Source of the DNA: Rhypophila decipiens
Lineage: Eukaryota > Ascomycota > Sordariomycetes > Sordariales > Naviculisporaceae
Assembly (NCBI GenBank): GCA_033297075.1
Contig: MU858351.1
Span: 1 to 23,341, forward strand
Length of the DNA stretch: 23,341 nucleotides
Reading direction: 5' to 3'
Shown: positions 19,610 to 23,341 of the stretch, piece by piece
Layout of the letters: the number at the start of each line of letters is the position of its first letter
Position numbering within the stretch: position 1 is the first letter of the stretch
Position numbers and translations under genes: made by a program
The notes under the pieces: generated by a model
Seen by the model: the letters and a program-made list of their open reading frames with translations, nothing else
Told to the model about the DNA's origin: nothing
Database searches by the model: none

Positions 19610-21192
19610 TCTTGTGACAGCGGGACTCGGAGTTTGTTGGGATGCATGTGTTGGAGTTCGTGATTGGGGATGAGGAGTAATGAAGTCATGATGTTTGCAC
19701 GTTTCTTGTATAATAGCTAACCTTTGTGGACTTATTTGATGGAAACGGGGTGCACATAGAAACACGGCATGGGAATTTGGATACTTGCGTAACACCTGAT
19801 ATGCGATAACGCAGCGGCAGTGGCCTCAGTAGGTGCGTTTTGGGGAGCTCCAACTGCGAGATTCCAAGCAAGACCTGATTTAGGTGGAATACAGTGACAT
19901 ATTGGTATCAGGTTGCTCGCTGGATCGTCGTTGAATTACAGAAAGGTTGTCTTGATGGCGCTACAACCAACATCCTTCATGTCAGTTTTTGATTTCTATG
20001 TAACACGTTATGAATGGCTCTTAAAAGCTGTGAACTGGGACATATGAGGTAGAAACCCCTAACACCGTGTTAAAATCCATGTCACGGTCAATGGCGGAAT
20101 CGAGATGCGCTCGCCGTGTGAGTGAACAGTGAATGGACTACTATCGGACCTTGAATGCCACAGTTTGGTCCAAATCTCACCTTGAAACATCTGAACTAGA
20201 AGTTCGATATCTGCGGTGCGCAAATGATGCTGTGCAATGCACTCCTTGTGATTGGGAGAAGCGATCATGACTCCATCAGGCAAACCTGTCACAGCCGAGC
20301 TTGGAAGAGCAATTAATCCTGCGGCACGGGCCGCTGGCTTTCAACATTACCCCTCCATGATTTGAGGCCGAAATCGCCAAGAAATAAGGGCAAATATGTT
20401 GGTCCAGAGAATCATGATGGTGGTGTGTGTGAAGACAAAGAGGTGCTTGCAATTGTACTGGTACAGATACGTCGAGCCGTGAACGACAGGTATCTCGACA
20501 TCTGGTCACTTGGCCTTGGGGGGTCAGCCGATGCCCAGAGGTCTTGCACCAAAATAAATTGCCAACAATTCACCGAAATCCGGCCGGCTGAATGGGTGTC
20601 TGCTGCAGGACGTCCCGTCCTGACGGCAGATGTGGCTGCTGCACGCGTAGGTCCTGCATATTGTCTACTTGCAAGGCAAAATCCCAAATGATCCTTTTGA
20701 TCATGACAGGGCTGTGCCGCTCTGCAACTGCAAGGCACCATCTTCTTATATTGCACTGACGTTTTACGGTATGTCTAGAGCTCGCTTGAGTTGGAAGTTG
20801 GCAATTTACCTAACTTGGAAATTAGTCTCTAGGAGGGGACTTGCATCCAGCCAATCACTGGCTGGGAGGTACTTCTGCCTGCTCGTAATAGTTATCATCA
20901 CATAACTCTCTCAGGCTTGGCGAAATAGACAGAATTGGGCATTGTAAGTACACTGAAGGGTTGGCTGGGGCGCCCAGGGAACCGCTGGTCAAAGTCGGAC
21001 CAAAAACAACATGCCCGACGGTTTCCTTCCTGTTAGTCCCAAAGTCGTTTTTGCAGCCAGCAATTGAAGAGCGCCTGTTCTCGTCATCATCGACTTCACA
21101 ACCGGAGTCTTTGACTGGCATGATTGTCTCGTATCTTAACAGCTTCATCTTCCATTTCCAGTCCAACCACACAAGCGCACACGCGACAGAAC
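19610..21192. other. Intergenic region between receptor and P450
   Basis: About 1.6 kb, the largest gap in the window. No gene could be supported. Short frames exist on both strands; the most protein-like is on the minus strand at 20059-20292, discussed among the rejected items. A perfect 7-bp inverted repeat lies at 20606-20622. The 3' end of the receptor transcript and the P450 promoter must lie here. Confidence 0.55.
20606..20622. repeat. Short perfect inverted repeat upstream of the P450
   Basis: CAGGACG TCC CGTCCTG: two 7-bp arms around a 3-bp centre, about 570 bp upstream of the P450 start. It has the form of a binding site for a dimeric regulator or a short hairpin. Nothing else in the window identifies the protein that might bind it, and a single occurrence can be chance. 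Confidence 0.35.
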
Positions 21193-23011
21193 ATGATGAC
21201 ATTCTCAACCTTCTTCCTCAGTTCAACGGCAACCACATATGCGGTGGCCACGGTACTGTCTCTTTCCCTTGGTATGTTCGTGTACCGTCTCGCCTTTGAT
21301 CCCCTCAAGAAGTTCCCGGGTCCGGTCATTGCCCGTTTCACGGATGGATACGCCGGCTACCACGCCATCCGACGTAGGCTGCACCTGCAAACCTCCTCGG
21401 ACCTAAAAGCGTACGGCCCGGTATATCGGCAAGGTCCCAATCGTCTCGTTTTCAACACCGTCACAGCACTTCAGGATATCTATCTGAACCCCAAGGTCAC
21501 CAAGGCGCGAGCGTACAAGTACTCGTCGCTCGAGGGCCAGGAGAACCTGCTCAGCACACTGGATCGACAAAGGCGTCGTCAAAAGCGCAAAGTCTATGGC
21601 CGTCTTTTGTCAGAGCGCGCATTACAGGCCTTTGAGCCTACGATGCACGCCGAGACTAGAGTCTTTTTGCGTCAGCTCTTGGCTGTGGCCGGAACAGATG
21701 TCCCCGTTAATATGACGCCTCTGTGCGAGCGACTCGTCACTGATGTTTCGGGCCTGATGGCGTTTGGACATGCCCTTGAGACGCAGAGCAAAGATGATAA
21801 CCGGTTTCTTCCTCGTGCCATGATGGGCCGCCTTGCATTGGCGAATATGTTTGGTAAGAGACGCTCGCAACTCATACGTACTGGACAGTTTGTATTAATC
21901 TTATACCCTAACCATCTGTAGTCGCATGGCCTACTCTCTCTATCCTCGGCATGAACAAGCTCGTTGTGTGGTGGAACAAAGCCAAGTTCGACGCATTCCG
22001 GGCGTTGCTGATGCGTATCGTCAGCACCCGTATGTCACTGCCTAAGGATGCAAAGGTCGACTATTACTCGGTTGCCACAACGCAAGCCGTAAAGACCAAC
22101 GACAAAAGTGCGGAACAAAATCAACAGCCACTTTCTTCGCCAGAGAGCATGAAGGAACTCTGGGGCGAGGCCACATTTTTGGTACCTGCAGGTAAGTCCT
22201 CTCTTTGTTCAAGTTACGCCGAGATGCCTGAACTGACCCTGTCTTACTTGCACCAGGCGGAATGACAACATCCGGAGCCCTCACCGCCGTCTTCTTCTAC
22301 CTCTCCCGAAACCCAGCTGCATACGCACGCCTAGCATCCGAGATCCGAACAACCTTCTCCTCCGCCAAGGCCATCCAAAATGGCCCAGTCCTGGCAAGCT
22401 GCACCTATCTCCGCGCAGTGATCGACGAGTCCCTGCGTCTCTCAGTCCCTACAACTTCCATGCCCTGGCGCGAGCGCATCTACGGCGAAGAAGCAGCCAA
22501 TGATCCAGCAGCGTCCTCTGAACCATTCATCGTCGACGGCCATGTCATACCCCCCGGCACCATGGTCGTGGTAAATACCTACTGCATCATGCACAACGAG
22601 GAATATTTCCCTGATCCGTTTGCCTTTCGGCCGGAACGCTGGCTCGCCGAGGATGGGGAGGACGAGAAAACGTTTCAGCTCCGGAGAAGAGCGTTTGTAC
22701 CCTTTGGTACGGGGGAGGCTATGTGTCTCGGCAAGGGAATGGCGTATCTTGAGACTAGTCTTGTCGTGGCCAAAACGCTTTGGTATTTTGACTTTTATCG
22801 GGCGCCAGGTGCGGCTGGGGATCTTGGAGGGGGAGCCACGGTCAAGACGGGGAAGGATCCAGCCCGAGGAAGGGTCGATGAGTTCCAATTGTATGATGGG
22901 ATTGTTTCGGATCATGATGGGCCTGGGTTGGTGTTTACTAGGAGGAGTGGCGATGCGGGGTGGGACGACTTGCTGGATTCTCAATCTTGTGATGCCGTGC
23001 TTGTCAGTTAG
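21193..23011 (+). CDS. Cytochrome P450 monooxygenase with atypical heme loop
   Basis: Membrane-anchored (microsomal) P450 that would oxidise a small hydrophobic substrate, possibly the polyketide. Three exons: 21193-21853, 21922-22191, 22257-23011; 1686 nt, 561 aa; introns GT-AG. An N-terminal anchor helix (~11-32) is followed by DPLKKFPGP (36-44), the proline hinge. YGPVYRQGPNRLVFN (74-88) and a basic RQRRRQKRK stretch (126-133 area) fit the helix B-C region. The I-helix reads AGGMTTS (310-316), with Met where an acidic residue is usual. ExxR is ESLR (368-371), followed by FRPERW (434-439). The heme loop is FGTGEAMCLG with Cys467; the usual Arg of FxxGxRxCxG is Ala465. The C-terminal tail after ~510 is long and Gly/Asp-rich. 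Of two adjacent ATGs, the first is taken. It is separated from the cluster core by the receptor gene, so cluster membership is uncertain. I cannot assign a CYP family. Confidence 0.92.
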
Positions 23012-23341
23012 GGGTAGCTGGGGAGATTTTGGTTATTGGTGCCTAGGTAAGTTGAATCATTGCTAGCATGGCTGAACCATGGAGTCTGAAGAAGGGTCAG
23101 CACTAGAAAGCGGTTCGAGGGAAGGAAGAAAAAGAAAAAGGGAAGAGTAGTATAGAATAAAACTATTAATACCAGTGTCTTTTCACCGGCTTTGGGCTGA
23201 TACTGAAATACTCATCTTTCAGATAAAAAGTCTTCAGCTGTTCCACAGTAACGGCGGTGTGCTGAATGGGTATATAACCATTGAATTGCAGAAGGATCTG
23301 ATAACTTCTGTAATTTGAGCTCCTTTTTAGGAACGGTTTGG
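23012..23341. other. 3' flank of the P450 gene
   Basis: These 330 bp follow the P450 stop and contain no convincing gene. A purine-rich tract (about 23107-23149, mostly G and A) and an AATAAA at 23156-23161 suggest the P450 3' untranslated region. Confidence 0.55.
23156..23161 (+). promoter_or_regulatory. Candidate poly(A) signal of the P450 gene
   Basis: AATAAA about 145 bases past the stop codon, just after a purine-rich tract and before an A/T-rich run. Position is suitable for 3' end formation; this is a candidate only. Confidence 0.4.

Noticed and set aside
19361..19795. A 144-aa minus-strand frame opposite the end of the receptor gene
   Set aside because: It is antisense to the receptor's Ser/Gly-rich tail and shows no domain; a shadow of the coding strand.
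20059..20292. A minus-strand frame (about 77 codons) with protein-like residues such as GLPDGVMIASPNHKE and a stretch faintly like HAD-family hydrolases
   Set aside because: It begins without an ATG and is preceded by stops. I found no flanking exon or catalytic motif. It may be a relic but cannot be supported.
21124..21192. A longer N-terminus for the P450 starting at 21124
   Set aside because: The frame there begins at a TTG and adds a hydrophilic stretch before the membrane anchor. The ATG at 21193 places the anchor helix at the usual position.

Overview
The window reads as genomic DNA of a filamentous ascomycete (Pezizomycotina). Genes are split by many short introns (54-112 bp, GT-AG with two GC-AG). 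The protein families are typical of that group: a highly reducing polyketide synthase, an FSH1/LovG-type hydrolase, a DHA2-type MFS exporter, a PaxU/TMEM53-type DUF829 protein, a CFEM-Pth11 receptor, a P450 and an F-box protein. No tRNA, rRNA, CRISPR array or transposon was recognised. I built the spliced models by eye. In all five spliced genes the exon lengths sum to a multiple of three and the joins restore conserved family motifs.

Layout, left to right. (1) 1-944, minus: 5' part of an F-box protein running off the left edge. (2) 1990-10331, minus: a 9-exon highly reducing PKS, 2575 aa, KS-AT-DH-(degenerate MT/psi-KR)-ER-KR-ACP, with no releasing domain. (3) 10824-11779, plus: an FSH1/LovG-like serine hydrolase (4 exons, 239 aa), divergent from the PKS across a 492-bp intergenic region. 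(4) 12742-14819, minus: a 7-exon MFS exporter, 553 aa. (5) 15516-16472, plus: an intronless DUF829 alpha/beta-hydrolase-like protein, 318 aa, divergent from the MFS gene. (6) 17736-19609, plus: a 7-exon CFEM-domain Pth11-type receptor, 455 aa. (7) 21193-23011, plus: a 3-exon cytochrome P450, 561 aa.

Genes 2-5 look like the core of a biosynthetic gene cluster. The PKS would build a reduced, probably unmethylated chain. The FSH hydrolase would release it in trans, since the PKS has no thioesterase. The DUF829 protein may modify or hydrolyse an intermediate, and the MFS protein would export the product. The P450 is a plausible tailoring oxidase but lies beyond the receptor and a 1.6-kb gap, so its membership is less certain. 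The receptor could be a cluster-linked sensor or simply the right-hand neighbour. No pathway-specific transcription factor is visible. I cannot name the product; the gene combination does not match a pathway I can identify with confidence.

The points most worth a second look are the degenerate methyltransferase that has lost its cap region, the P450 whose heme-binding loop lacks the usual arginine, the FSH gene whose N-terminus is encoded by 14-nt and 28-nt exons joined across a GC-AG intron, and the CFEM-Pth11 receptor beside a polyketide cluster.
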